A DNA stretch of 64,000 bases, taken from the NCBI RefSeq assembly GCF_904848665.1, contig NZ_CAJHCQ010000019.1:107561-171560 (forward strand), in the 5' to 3' direction. The notes beneath the pieces are model-generated. The model was not told the origin of the DNA, ran no database searches, and saw nothing but the letters and a program-made list of their open reading frames with translations. This DNA comes from Paraburkholderia hiiakae (GTDB lineage: Bacteria > Pseudomonadota > Gammaproteobacteria > Burkholderiales > Burkholderiaceae). The position numbers and the translations under genes were made by a program. Shown here one piece after another: positions 43,621 through 52,503 of this stretch; the stretch's first letter is position 1; the number at the start of each line of letters is the position of its first letter.

Positions 43621-44733
43621 TCAGAATCGCGTCTGCACACCCACGCGTGCGATGAACTGATTGGGACCGCTCGATGTGCCATCGGGGTCGAGCACGCCGC
43701 TGATCAGCGCCTCTGCCCCCGCGTTGGTGCGCTGATACACGGTCTCCGCATAGACGACGGTACGCTTGGACAGGAAGTGATTGACGATCGCCGTGATCTG
43801 GTGTGCGTGATTGTTGTCGAGATACGCGTTGCCCTTCATGTACATGTAGTCGGCGCCAATCGCCCAGTCTGGCGCGAGCAGCCAGTTCGCGCCCGCTTCG
43901 GCCTCGGCTATCGAGCCGCCATTGTAGGTATTGCGCACGGTCGTCACCAGCAGCGTCGCCATGACTTTGCCGAAGTCGTAGTGCGCGCCCACGCCCCAGT
44001 TGCGAATGCCGATATCGGGTTCGCCGTCCTCGACATATTTGGCTTCCGTATAAGCCGCCGCCATGCCGAACGCACCGTTGGTGTAATTCGCGCCGGCGCT
44101 GACCGTGTTGCCGCGCCCGAATGCGCCCGGAATGCCGCCAAAGCCGTACAAGCCGCCGAGGCTGAATCCGCCAAACCTGGGCGACTGATACTTGATCGAG
44201 TTCTCGACCGTGGCGCCGGCCATGCGGTCCCAGTCGAATTGCGGCGCGAAGGGCGGATTGCCCGGAATCGCGATCTTCGCGAACGGCCCTGCGCGGAAGT
44301 TGTAGAGGCCCCCGACTTCCATCGCCGCGTCGTCGTGGCCGAAAAATAGCGAATCGGTCATGAAGTCGTACTGATTGCCCATCGTCAGCCTGCCGTACTG
44401 GTCGCTGTCGAGGCCAACGTATGCGTTGCGCCCGAAGATCCCTTGTCCCGAGACGATCGCGCCGGTACCCATCGAGAATTGATCGACGAGGTCGAACACC
44501 GCGTGCAAGCCGCCGCCCAGATCTTCGCGGCCGCGAATACCGAGCAGGTTCGGCGTGAAAATGCCGTCGTCGAACTTCAGCACCGAGTGGCCGCCCTGGT
44601 TGCTGACCCACGACACGCCCGCGTCGACCATGCCATACAGCGTCACGCTGTCGCCCGCCGGGCCACCTTCTGCATGTGCCTGGGCGCAAACCATAGCCGA
44701 AACCGCCGTGCACCACAGTGCGAGGCTCTTCAT
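43621..44733 (-). CDS. General porin (Omp32/OpcP type)
   Basis: A 370-residue outer-membrane protein. Signal peptide MKSLALWCTAVSAMVCAQAHA, mature start with the family motif SVTLYGMVDAGVSWVSNQGG, then 16 alternating amphipathic strands, constriction-loop region LFFGHDDAAMEVGGLYNF, and the C-terminal signature ARVGVQTRF ending in Phe, needed for assembly by the BAM complex. It lies 123 bp after the MFS gene at 44857 in the same direction with a hairpin between, so it probably lets the same aromatic acid into the periplasm. Confidence 0.93.
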   Translation of the reverse strand: MKSLALWCTAVSAMVCAQAHAEGGPAGDSVTLYGMVDAGVSWVSNQGGHSVLKFDDGIFTPNLLGIRGREDLGGGLHAVFDLVDQFSMGTGAIVSGQGIFGRNAYVGLDSDQYGRLTMGNQYDFMTDSLFFGHDDAAMEVGGLYNFRAGPFAKIAIPGNPPFAPQFDWDRMAGATVENSIKYQSPRFGGFSLGGLYGFGGIPGAFGRGNTVSAGANYTNGAFGMAAAYTEAKYVEDGEPDIGIRNWGVGAHYDFGKVMATLLVTTVRNTYNGGSIAEAEAGANWLLAPDWAIGADYMYMKGNAYLDNNHAHQITAIVNHFLSKRTVVYAETVYQRTNAGAEALISGVLDPDGTSSGPNQFIARVGVQTRF

Positions 44734-44823
44734 GTTGACGTCTCCTTTACCTTGATCTCTTTGTCGGCATCCATTTCTTACGGATACCTTATTAATTAAA
44801 ATAGACTTCGAACTTCGGGAATA

Positions 44824-44851
44824 CCGTAACGGCGCCGGAGCGCCGTTACGG
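44824..44851 (-). terminator. Hairpin after the MFS gene
   Basis: Perfect 12-bp stem CCGTAACGGCGC with GCGCCGTTACGG, loop CGGA, starting 5 bp after the MFS stop on the minus strand. No U run follows directly, so it may attenuate rather than stop transcription into the porin gene. Confidence 0.6.
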
Positions 44852-44856
44852 CAACA

Positions 44857-46134
44857 TCAGTCGGATTGCAGTGCGATGGGGACCGAGCGCCGCGCCAGCG
44901 CGCGCGGTGCGGTTTCGATCAGGAACATCGAAACGAAGATGCCGCAGATCAGCCCGCCAAGCGCGAACTGCAGCGTGAACTGAATGCCGTCGTGCTGCGC
45001 GACATATCCGGCGATGGCCGGCGCAATGCCGCCGCCAAAAATCTCGCCGGCGCCCGAGGTAATGCCAATGGCCGAAGCGACGAGACCCGCCGGCGCCGCT
45101 TCAGTCGCGATCGGCCCGGTGAGAACGCCCAGCATGCCAAGCGCGAAGAACGACACGACGAACAGCACGGCAAAGAGCATCCACGGATTCGCGCCGATGC
45201 GGGCAAACACATAGAGCGAAATCGCCGCGCCCGCGAAGGAGACGACCGAAGTCAACCGCCGCCCGGCGACGTCGGAGAGGCTGGCCAGGCCGAATTCGCC
45301 GAGAAAGCCGCCAAAGCCGATCGCCGACACGACAAAGCCCATTTGCGAGGTGTCGAGGTGCAAGTAGTCCACGAGATAGTTGGGCACCATCGCGCCGATC
45401 ACGAAAATGCCCGCCATCGCGCAAAGCGTGGCCAGCATGGCGAGCACGACGTTGCGGCTGCCGAAGAGCGCGCTCCAGCGCGGGCCATTCGTTGCATGCG
45501 CAACCGTCGCGTGCGCCGGCTTGACTTGCGGCGCATCGCGCAACATGGTCGCGATCAGCAGCGCCACGATGAGCCCCGGCACGGCGGAGACCGCGAACAC
45601 CCAGTGCCACGACGGCACGACGCGCAACAGTTGCGTCGCGATGATCGGCGCGAGGCCGAGGCCCATCAGCGCGAACATGCTGAGCTGCAGTCCCTGGTTG
45701 CGCCCGCGGCGCGACGGATGCGAGGCCTCACCCACCGAAGCCACGCTCGTGGGCGTGAACGCGCCCTCCGCGACGCCCATGAGCGCACGAATGAGCAGCA
45801 GGCTCGCGAAGCCGGTAGCGAAGCCCGAGAAGCTCGAAAGGAGCGAGAACATCACCATCGCCGCGATCATGATCTTGCGCCGGCCGATGCTGTCGGACAG
45901 GCGGCCCATGAGAATCGAGAACACGCCCCACGCAATGCTGAGAATGCCAATCAACTGGCCGAGCTGCTGGTAGCTCAGGTTGAGGTCTTTCATCATGTGG
46001 GGAAATAGCGGCGCGATCATCCAGCGGTCGAGTCCGACCAGACCGAAGCCGATGGCGAGCAGGACAAGCGTTCTGCGTTCGTTTTTCAGATCGTGTGGTT
46101 CGTGCGGATCGTGTGATTGGGCATGCCTCGTCAC
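44857..46134 (-). CDS. MFS transporter, probably for an aromatic acid
   Basis: A 425-residue 12-helix permease. AAGGAGA 7 bp before a GTG at 46134 decides the start; the longer frame upstream is not used. Loop 2-3 motif GRLSDSIGRRKIMIAAMVMF near 88, helix 4-5 region ALMGVAEGAFTPTSVASVGE near 130, and the loop motif LSDVAGRRLTSVVSFAG in the second half. It is divergent from the VanR-like regulator, 285 bp apart, and followed by a porin, so vanillate or a similar compound is the likely cargo; this rests on context. Confidence 0.87.
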   Translation of the reverse strand: MTRHAQSHDPHEPHDLKNERRTLVLLAIGFGLVGLDRWMIAPLFPHMMKDLNLSYQQLGQLIGILSIAWGVFSILMGRLSDSIGRRKIMIAAMVMFSLLSSFSGFATGFASLLLIRALMGVAEGAFTPTSVASVGEASHPSRRGRNQGLQLSMFALMGLGLAPIIATQLLRVVPSWHWVFAVSAVPGLIVALLIATMLRDAPQVKPAHATVAHATNGPRWSALFGSRNVVLAMLATLCAMAGIFVIGAMVPNYLVDYLHLDTSQMGFVVSAIGFGGFLGEFGLASLSDVAGRRLTSVVSFAGAAISLYVFARIGANPWMLFAVLFVVSFFALGMLGVLTGPIATEAAPAGLVASAIGITSGAGEIFGGGIAPAIAGYVAQHDGIQFTLQFALGGLICGIFVSMFLIETAPRALARRSVPIALQSD

Positions 46135-46249
46135 GTTTGTCTCCTTGATTATGTTGCGCGTTCGCATTGCGAACGTCGCTTCGTTTATCGAACTTCGAGC
46201 AAGATCGTAGAAAACCTCGCCTATTGATGTCAATCAAAAAAGACCCTCG

Positions 46250-46354
46250 TTGTACACAATTTCTCTTTACTTTCGGCTTACTTTTCCACGTTTACCCTGA
46301 ATTTACCGTCAATTCGATTGAATCCGCCAAATAGCTGTATACAATCTGTACACA
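46250..46354. promoter_or_regulatory. Candidate VanR operators
   Basis: Three related boxes in the gap between MFS and regulator genes: TTGTACACAA (46250-46259), TGTATACAA (46336-46344) and TGTACACA (46347-46354). The shared form TTGTAYACAA is palindromic, as usual for FCD-type GntR regulators. One copy near the MFS start and two near the regulator would allow control in both directions. Confidence 0.55.
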
Positions 46355-46419
46355 TCGCGGCGCTGAGTGCAGAGTGCATCTGGCCGCGCCCACACTCGCT
46401 TCTCACCACCTCCATACGC

Positions 46420-47190
46420 ATGAACGGCATCGACGACACCCCCGCCAGCACGCGCGCCGGCTCCGCCGCTTCGCAGACCGTCAAAGCCCAACTCGGGCTG
46501 CGAGAACTGATACTCGGCGGCGAACTCGCGCCCGGCGAGCGCATTTCCGAACTGGGCGTCGTCGAGCGCCTCGGCGTGTCGCGCACGCCGGTGCGCGCGG
46601 CGCTCATGCGTCTGCAGGAAGAAGGGCTGCTCGAACCGATTCCGAGCGGCGGCTACGCCGTGCGCTCGTTTTCGGAAAGCGAAATACGCGACTCGATCGA
46701 ACTGCGTGGCACGCTTGAAGGACTGGCCGCACGCCTCGCCGCCGAACGCGGCATTACCCATTCGATGTTTCGCGACCTGCACGATTGCATTGACGAGATC
46801 GACGAACTGCTCGTGGGCGAACTGAGCGAGGAAACCTTCTCCCGTTATGTCGAAGCGAACGGCCGTTTTCACCGCCTGCTCGCCGCTGCTTCGGATAGCG
46901 AAGTGGTTGCACGGCAGATTGAAAAAATTGCGACCTTGCCGTTCGCCTCGGCAAGCGCATTCGTGGTCGTGCAGTCGCTCGACCCGCGTGCACGCGAAAC
47001 GCTGATCGTGGCGCAAGCCCAGCATCGCGCGGTGCTCGAAGCGATCGGAAGCCGCGAAGGTGCGCGCGCCGAAGCGCTGATGCGCGAGCACTCGCATATC
47101 GCCCATCAAAACCTCAAGCGCGTGCTCGACAACCAGCGCGCAATGACGAAGCTGATTGGCGGCAATCTCATTCGCCGCAATCCGCGCTAG
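46420..47190 (+). CDS. vanR: GntR family regulator, FCD type, probable vanillate regulator
   Basis: A 256-residue repressor. ATG 46420 gives MNGIDDTPASTRAGSAASQT. The winged helix spans about 20-85 (ELGVVERLGVSRTPVRAALM, wing EPIPSGGYAVRSF). The FCD ligand-binding domain follows, with conserved residues in ELRGTLEGLAARLAAERG, EANGRFHRLLAAASDS and QHRAVLEAIGSREGARAEAL MREH. FCD regulators answer to small carboxylates; with vanAB directly after it (94 bp), vanillate is the likely inducer. It belongs to the VanR group by position; no experiment supports the symbol here. Confidence 0.8.
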   Translation: MNGIDDTPASTRAGSAASQTVKAQLGLRELILGGELAPGERISELGVVERLGVSRTPVRAALMRLQEEGLLEPIPSGGYAVRSFSESEIRDSIELRGTLEGLAARLAAERGITHSMFRDLHDCIDEIDELLVGELSEETFSRYVEANGRFHRLLAAASDSEVVARQIEKIATLPFASASAFVVVQSLDPRARETLIVAQAQHRAVLEAIGSREGARAEALMREHSHIAHQNLKRVLDNQRAMTKLIGGNLIRRNPR

Positions 47191-47283
47191 CGATGCGCGG
47201 CGCCCTGGCTTGATCCGAACGGCGGCACGCGTGCCGCCCCTCACCCTGAACGAAGGTGCAACAAAGCGCCCTGGAGGAGACGT

Positions 47284-48330
47284 ATGTTCCTGAAAAATGC
47301 ATGGTATGTCGCGTGTACCCCCGATGAAATCGACGGCAAGCCGCTCGGCCGGCAAATCTGCGGCGAGCGCATGGTGTTCTGGCGCGCCGACGATGGCAGC
47401 GTCGCTGCGCTCGAAGACTTCTGTCCGCATCGCGGCGCGCCACTCTCGCTCGGCAGCGTGCGCGAGGGGCATCTGGTCTGCGGCTATCATGGCCTCACCG
47501 TGGGCGCGAGCGGGAAATGCGTGAGCATGCCGTGCCAACGCGTGGGCGGCATTCCGTCCGTGCGCAGCTATCCCGCAGTCGAGCGCTACGGCTTCATCTG
47601 GGTGTGGCCAGGCGACGCAGCCGAGGCCGACCCCGCAAAGATCCATCACCTCGAATGGGCCGACAATCCCGCGTGGGCCTATGGCGGCGGCCTGTATCAC
47701 ATTCAGTGCGACTACCGCCTGATGGTCGACAACCTCATGGACCTCACGCACGAAACCTACGTGCACGCCTCGAGCATCGGTCAGCCCGAGATCGAGGAAG
47801 CGCCGCCCAAGACCACGGTGAACGCTGACGTGGTGACGACCAGCCGCTTCATGCACAACATCATGCCGCCGCCGTTCTGGGCGGCGGCGCTGCGCGGCAA
47901 TGGCCTCGCCGACAACGTGCCCTGCGACCGCTGGCAAATCTGCCACTTCTCGCCGCCCAGCCACGTGATGATCGAAGTGGGCGTGGCGCATGCGGGCAAA
48001 GGCGGATACGACGCCGATGCGCGCGACAAGGCGTCGAGCATCGTCGTCGACTTCATCACACCGGAAACCGAAACGTCGATCTGGTATTTCTGGGGCATGG
48101 CGCGCAGCTTCGCCGTGCATGACCAGGCGCTCACCGAAACGATCCGCACGGGCCAGGGCAAGATCTTCTCGGAGGATCTCGACATGCTCGAATCGCAGCA
48201 GCGCAATCTGCTCACGTGGCCCGAACGCCGCATTCTGAGCCTCAACATCGACGCGGGCGGCGTGCAGTCGCGCCGCGTGCTCGACCGCCTGATCGCCGCC
48301 GAGCGCAACGCAACGGCTACTGCCGCCTGA
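47284..48330 (+). CDS. vanA: Vanillate O-demethylase, oxygenase subunit
   Basis: A 348-residue Rieske non-haem iron oxygenase converting vanillate to protocatechuate and formaldehyde. GGAGGAGA precedes the ATG. Rieske cluster ligands: CPHRGAPLSLGSVREGHLVC then GYHG (Cys-His at about 47-49, Cys-His at about 66-69). Catalytic iron motif: NLMDLTHETYVHASSIG near 150-166, with Asp, His, His. The end carries the family's RRVLDRLIAAE. It works with VanB, which supplies electrons. Same operon as the regulator and vanB. Confidence 0.94.
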   Translation: MFLKNAWYVACTPDEIDGKPLGRQICGERMVFWRADDGSVAALEDFCPHRGAPLSLGSVREGHLVCGYHGLTVGASGKCVSMPCQRVGGIPSVRSYPAVERYGFIWVWPGDAAEADPAKIHHLEWADNPAWAYGGGLYHIQCDYRLMVDNLMDLTHETYVHASSIGQPEIEEAPPKTTVNADVVTTSRFMHNIMPPPFWAAALRGNGLADNVPCDRWQICHFSPPSHVMIEVGVAHAGKGGYDADARDKASSIVVDFITPETETSIWYFWGMARSFAVHDQALTETIRTGQGKIFSEDLDMLESQQRNLLTWPERRILSLNIDAGGVQSRRVLDRLIAAERNATATAA

Positions 48331-48394
48331 TCGATCTGAAGCCACGGCCGCGCGCGCACGCGCGGCCGCTCTCCTTCCATTGCCCCAACGCATC

Positions 48395-49351
48395 ATGAAA
48401 GTCACCCTTCTGCGCAAGATTCCCGTTGCCACCGACATCTGCGTTTTCGAACTGGCGAGCGCCGACGGCGCGCCGCTCCCGGCGTTCGAGGCGGGCGCAC
48501 ATATCGACGTCCATGTCGATGGATTCGTGCGCCAGTACTCGCTTTGCAACCACCCCTCCGACGCGCTCGCCTACCGCATCGGCGTGTTGCGCGACGCGGC
48601 TTCGCGCGGCGGCTCCGTTGCGATGCACGCACTCGAAGCAGGCACGAGCCTCGAAATCAGCACTCCGAAAAATCATTTCCCGCTCGACGACCAGGCCACG
48701 CACACCATTCTGCTCGCGGGCGGCATCGGCATCACGCCGCTCATGGCCATGGCCGAGCAGTTGCGCGAACAAGGCCGCACATTCGAGCTGCACTACTGCA
48801 CCCGCGACCCACAGCGCGCCGCGTTTCGCGAACGTCTGGCCGTTGCGGGTTTCGCGGAGCACACGCACTTCTATTTCGACAGCGAAGGAACCGATGCCCG
48901 CATCGACCTCGCACGCGTGCTTCGCGCTCCGCACGACGGTAAGCACGCCTACGTATGCGGCCCCGCGGGCTTCATCGATGCCGTGCTCAGCGCAGCGGCC
49001 AGCGCGGGGTGGCCCGCGCAGAACGTGCACCGCGAGTACTTCGGCGCCGCTCAACAGCCCGCAAACCCGGACGCCGACGTCAACGGCCCCTTCCAGGTCA
49101 CGCTCGCGAGTTGCCAGCGTGTGATCGACGTCCCGGCCGGGACGTCGATCGTCCAGGCGCTGCGGGCGGGCGGCGTCGAGGTGCCGGTCTCATGCGAGCA
49201 AGGCGTATGCGGCACCTGCATCACGCGCGTGCTGTCCGGCGAGCCGGACCATCGCGATCTTTATCTGACCGACGAGGAGCGCGCCGCAAACGACCAACTG
49301 CTGCCGTGCTGCTCGCGCTCGCGCACGCCCATGCTCGTGCTCGATCTCTGA
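48395..49351 (+). CDS. vanB: Vanillate O-demethylase, reductase subunit
   Basis: A 318-residue flavin reductase fused to a plant-type ferredoxin. FMN-binding part RQYSLCNHPSDALAYRIGVL near 50-70, NAD motif LLAGGIGITPLMAMAEQL near 112-128 and CGPAGFIDAVL near 193. The 2Fe-2S site near 270 is SCEQGVCGTCITRV with a final Cys in LLPCCSRS. ATG 48395 is chosen because the frame before it only offers a TTG. It passes electrons from NADH to VanA. It follows vanA by 64 bp and converges on the MFS gene. Confidence 0.93.
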   Translation: MKVTLLRKIPVATDICVFELASADGAPLPAFEAGAHIDVHVDGFVRQYSLCNHPSDALAYRIGVLRDAASRGGSVAMHALEAGTSLEISTPKNHFPLDDQATHTILLAGGIGITPLMAMAEQLREQGRTFELHYCTRDPQRAAFRERLAVAGFAEHTHFYFDSEGTDARIDLARVLRAPHDGKHAYVCGPAGFIDAVLSAAASAGWPAQNVHREYFGAAQQPANPDADVNGPFQVTLASCQRVIDVPAGTSIVQALRAGGVEVPVSCEQGVCGTCITRVLSGEPDHRDLYLTDEERAANDQLLPCCSRSRTPMLVLDL

Positions 49352-49386
49352 TCCCACGATACGGCGCCGCGCGTCACCGCCGCACA

Positions 49387-50616
49387 TCAAGACGCGCGCG
49401 CGCGCCGCACCGCAAGGAGCGCCGCGAGCGCTGCCACCACCGTGACCGGCACGCTCGCGCCAATCACTGTCGTGGCGCTCGCGCCGCCTGCCAGCAATTG
49501 CCCAGCCGCGAGCGGACCGACTATCGAACCTACGCGGCCCACCGCCACGGCCGCGCCCACGCCGGTGCCGCGCATGACGGTGGCGTAGCTCGCGGCGGAA
49601 AGCGCGTAGAGCATCGACTGCGCGCCCACCACGCCCATGCCCGCGAGCAGCACCGAAACGGAGATCCAGAACAGGTTGCCCGCGCCCGCGAGCATGAAGA
49701 GTGAAATCGCAATGCCCGCATAGACAGCGGCGACGACACGGCCAGGCTTCAGACGATCCATCAACATGCCGATGCCGAGCACGCCGATCACGCTGCCTAC
49801 GTTGAAGAAGATCTGCGTGACGCCGGCCTGGCTGCGCGTGAGCCCACGGCTCACGATCAGCGAGGGCAGCCAGTTGAGCAGGAAGTACAGCACGATGAGC
49901 GTGCAGAAAAAGCTGATCCAGATCTGCGCGGTTACCGCGGCGCGGCCCTCGCCGAACAGCACACGCCACGTGGGCGGCGGGCCGCCCTGCGTCGACTGCG
50001 CGCGGCTCGCGGCCGCTTCATAGGCTGCGGACTCCGGCAGGCAAGCGAGAATCAGCGGCGCGACCACGAGCGGCCCCACGCCGCCCGCATAGAAGATATG
50101 CCGCCATTCGGTGTCTCCCGCACTGAGCACGCCGATCAGCGCCGCAAGCGCACCGCCGAGCGGCATGCCGCAATACATGATGCTGACAGCTGTATTGCGC
50201 AGCCGCGGCGCCACGGCTTCGGCCGAGAGGGCGATCAGGTTCGGCATGGCGCCGCCAAGGCCGATGCCGGTCAAGACGCGCGCCACCAGCAGCGTGGCAA
50301 AGCTCCACACATGGGCGGTGAAAATCGAGAACACGCCGAACGCTACCATCGAAATCAGCAGCACCCGCTTGCGCCCGATGCGGTCGGCGAGGCGTCCGCC
50401 GATCATCGCGCCGGGGAGGAGCCCAAGCATGCCCGCGCTGAACGCGAGTCCCATCTGACTCACCGAAAGACCGAACTCGCGCGCCATGCGCGGCGCGGCC
50501 ACCCCTGTGGATTGCAGATCGACGCCCTCCAGCACCGCCACGACCAGACACAAACCCAACACCCATGCGGTGCCCGCCGCCGTGCGCGCGCTCACCTGCG
50601 TAGTCGATGACGACAC
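49387..50616 (-). CDS. MFS aromatic acid/H+ symporter (PcaK/VanK type)
   Basis: A 409-residue 12-helix permease of the AAHS group. GAGGAGG precedes the ATG. Helix 1 has the group's charged motif VVAVLEGVDLQSTGVAAPRM (Glu and Asp inside the membrane), loop 2-3 shows GGRLADRIGRKRVLLISMVA, and loop 8-9 a second copy, GMLMDRLKPGRVVAAVYAG. Members import 4-hydroxybenzoate, vanillate or ferulate. It is the last gene of the ech-vdh-fcs-acd row, 87 bp after the dehydrogenase gene, so ferulate or a hydroxycinnamate is the likely substrate. Confidence 0.88.
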   Translation of the reverse strand: MSSSTTQVSARTAAGTAWVLGLCLVVAVLEGVDLQSTGVAAPRMAREFGLSVSQMGLAFSAGMLGLLPGAMIGGRLADRIGRKRVLLISMVAFGVFSIFTAHVWSFATLLVARVLTGIGLGGAMPNLIALSAEAVAPRLRNTAVSIMYCGMPLGGALAALIGVLSAGDTEWRHIFYAGGVGPLVVAPLILACLPESAAYEAAASRAQSTQGGPPPTWRVLFGEGRAAVTAQIWISFFCTLIVLYFLLNWLPSLIVSRGLTRSQAGVTQIFFNVGSVIGVLGIGMLMDRLKPGRVVAAVYAGIAISLFMLAGAGNLFWISVSVLLAGMGVVGAQSMLYALSAASYATVMRGTGVGAAVAVGRVGSIVGPLAAGQLLAGGASATTVIGASVPVTVVAALAALLAVRRARAS

Positions 50617-50703
50617 ATTGCCTCCTCGTTTTGTAGTGGAATGTCGCGGCCTTTCACCGCGCTGGCACTAGTTAGTTACCCTAATCTAAGTGCTGAAAAA
50701 TGA

Positions 50704-52491
50704 TCAGACATGCGGTAGTGAAGCGCGGCAGCCCGCTTCGATCAGCTGCAACCGGTGATCGAACGCCGCGAGCGGGTAAGCGAAGAAGTAGCGCGCTGTG
50801 GTGCGTTTTTCGGCATAGAACGGATCGCCGGCAGGCGCGTTCAGCGCGATGCACAGCGTTCGCGCCCAGGCGAACGCGAGCAGCAGCCAGCCGAGGAGCG
50901 CGAGGTAGTCGTCGGCTACGCGGTAGGGCAACTCGCGATCGTCTGCACTGCCCTGCCCGATTTCGCTTGTGATGCGCTCCACGTCGGCAACCAGCGCTTC
51001 GAGGCGTGCGCCCGCGCTGCTCAGCGCCGGATCGTCGGATGCCATACAGCCAGCGGCTTCCTTCGTGACATGCGCCAACAAGGCGCGCAACGCCTCGCCG
51101 CCATCGCCCAGCACCTTGCGCACGAGCAGATCGATAGCCTGAATTTCGTTCGTGCCTTCGTAGAGCATGGCGACGCGGCTGTCGCGCACGGTCTGCTCCA
51201 CGCCGTACTCGTGAATGTAGCCGTAGCCGCCGAACACCTGCAGTGCGCTCGACGCAGCCGCAAAGCCATTGGCGGTGAAGAACGTCTTGGCGACCGGCGT
51301 GAGCAGCGAGGCAAGCTGCCCGGCCGCCTGACGCTCATGCGCGCCGGGATGGCGCGCGGCCACGTCGAGCCAATATCCGATCCAGTAGCCTATGGCCCGC
51401 TCGCCTTCCACCGTCGCGCGCAAATCGAGCAGGATGCGCCGCATGGCCGGATGAAACGCAATCGGCGCGGCCTTTCCCGGCTCGCCCACGTCATGCGCGG
51501 GCGCGCTCACGGCGCGCATCTGCGCGCGCTCGTGCGCGTAGGCGTGGGCGCGCTGCCACGCAAGCTGCCCATGGCCCACGCCCTGCATCGCCACCTGCAG
51601 GCGCGCCGCGTTCATCATCACGAACATCGAAGCGAGGCCGCGGTGCGGCTCGCCTACCAGCCAGCCCAACGCCTGCTCGAAGCGCATCGAGCAAGTCGGG
51701 CTCGCCTTCAGGCCCATCTTCTTTTCGATGCCTTCGCAATGCACGCCGTTGCGCACGCGCTCGCCGCTCTCACCAAAGGTCCATTTCGGCACTACGAAGA
51801 GCGAGAGGCCCTTCGTGCCTGGCGGCGCATCGGGCAGACGCGCGAGCACGAGGTGCGCGATGTTTTCGGTCAGATCGTGATCGCCGCCCGTGATGAAAAT
51901 CTTGCTGCCGTCGATACGCCACGCTTCGTGCGCCGCGTCGGGCGTCGCCCGTGCGCGTAGCAGCGCGAGATCGCTGCCCGCCTGCGGCTCCGTCAGGCAC
52001 ATCGTCGTGAGCCACTCGCCGCTTGCGATCTTCGGCAGCCAGTCGCGCTTGAGCGCATCGCAGCCGTGCGCCATCAGACACGCCGTCGCGCCGTGCGTGA
52101 GGCCGGGCGACATCAGCCACGCATGATTGGCCGCCGCGAGCATCTCCTGGAGTGCGACTTCGAGCAGTTGCGGCAAGCCCTGACCGCCCGCGTCGGTGTC
52201 GAGCGCGAGCGTGGGCCAGCCTGCCGCCACGAAGTCCGCATACGCCTCGCGAAAGCCCGCTGGCATCGAGACCTCGCCGCCCTCGAAGCGGCAACCTTCG
52301 AGGTCGCCCGCCGAATTCAAAGGCGCGATGCGCTCCGTGACGAAACGTGCGGCTTCTTCGAGCACCTGCTGCGCCATCCCGCTGTCGAGGTCTTCCCATG
52401 CGGGAACGCTGCGCCACCACCCTGGCGCGCCGATCCATTCGTCGATCACGAAGCGCATGTCGCGCAGCGGGACCTGATAGTCGAGACTCAT
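50704..52491 (-). CDS. Acyl-CoA dehydrogenase (large, DmdC-like)
   Basis: A 595-residue FAD enzyme, larger than usual acyl-CoA dehydrogenases (380-400), as in the DmdC/FadE group with a C-terminal extension. Motifs: WLTTMCLTEPQAGSDLALLR near 158, IFITGGDHDLTENIAHLVLA near 192, and LQVFGGYGYIHEYGVEQTVR near 428 with a catalytic Glu in LYEGTNEIQAIDLLVRKVL. It is directly after fcs (12 bp). An acyl-CoA dehydrogenase next to ferulate genes is known from Pseudomonas; there its role is secondary, possibly a beta-oxidative side route for dihydro- or other phenylpropanoyl-CoA. Confidence 0.88.
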   Translation of the reverse strand: MSLDYQVPLRDMRFVIDEWIGAPGWWRSVPAWEDLDSGMAQQVLEEAARFVTERIAPLNSAGDLEGCRFEGGEVSMPAGFREAYADFVAAGWPTLALDTDAGGQGLPQLLEVALQEMLAAANHAWLMSPGLTHGATACLMAHGCDALKRDWLPKIASGEWLTTMCLTEPQAGSDLALLRARATPDAAHEAWRIDGSKIFITGGDHDLTENIAHLVLARLPDAPPGTKGLSLFVVPKWTFGESGERVRNGVHCEGIEKKMGLKASPTCSMRFEQALGWLVGEPHRGLASMFVMMNAARLQVAMQGVGHGQLAWQRAHAYAHERAQMRAVSAPAHDVGEPGKAAPIAFHPAMRRILLDLRATVEGERAIGYWIGYWLDVAARHPGAHERQAAGQLASLLTPVAKTFFTANGFAAASSALQVFGGYGYIHEYGVEQTVRDSRVAMLYEGTNEIQAIDLLVRKVLGDGGEALRALLAHVTKEAAGCMASDDPALSSAGARLEALVADVERITSEIGQGSADDRELPYRVADDYLALLGWLLLAFAWARTLCIALNAPAGDPFYAEKRTTARYFFAYPLAAFDHRLQLIEAGCRASLPHV

Positions 52492-52503
52492 CGTGACCGT
52501 TCC

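Noticed and set aside
46309..48549. Minus-strand frame of about 746 codons opposite vanR and vanA
   Set aside because: Shadow of strongly coding plus-strand genes with complete family motifs.
50660..50700. TTAG-TTACC-CTAA symmetry before the aromatic acid transporter
   Set aside because: Arms of only four bases and no second copy at other promoters of the cluster; not enough for an operator call.
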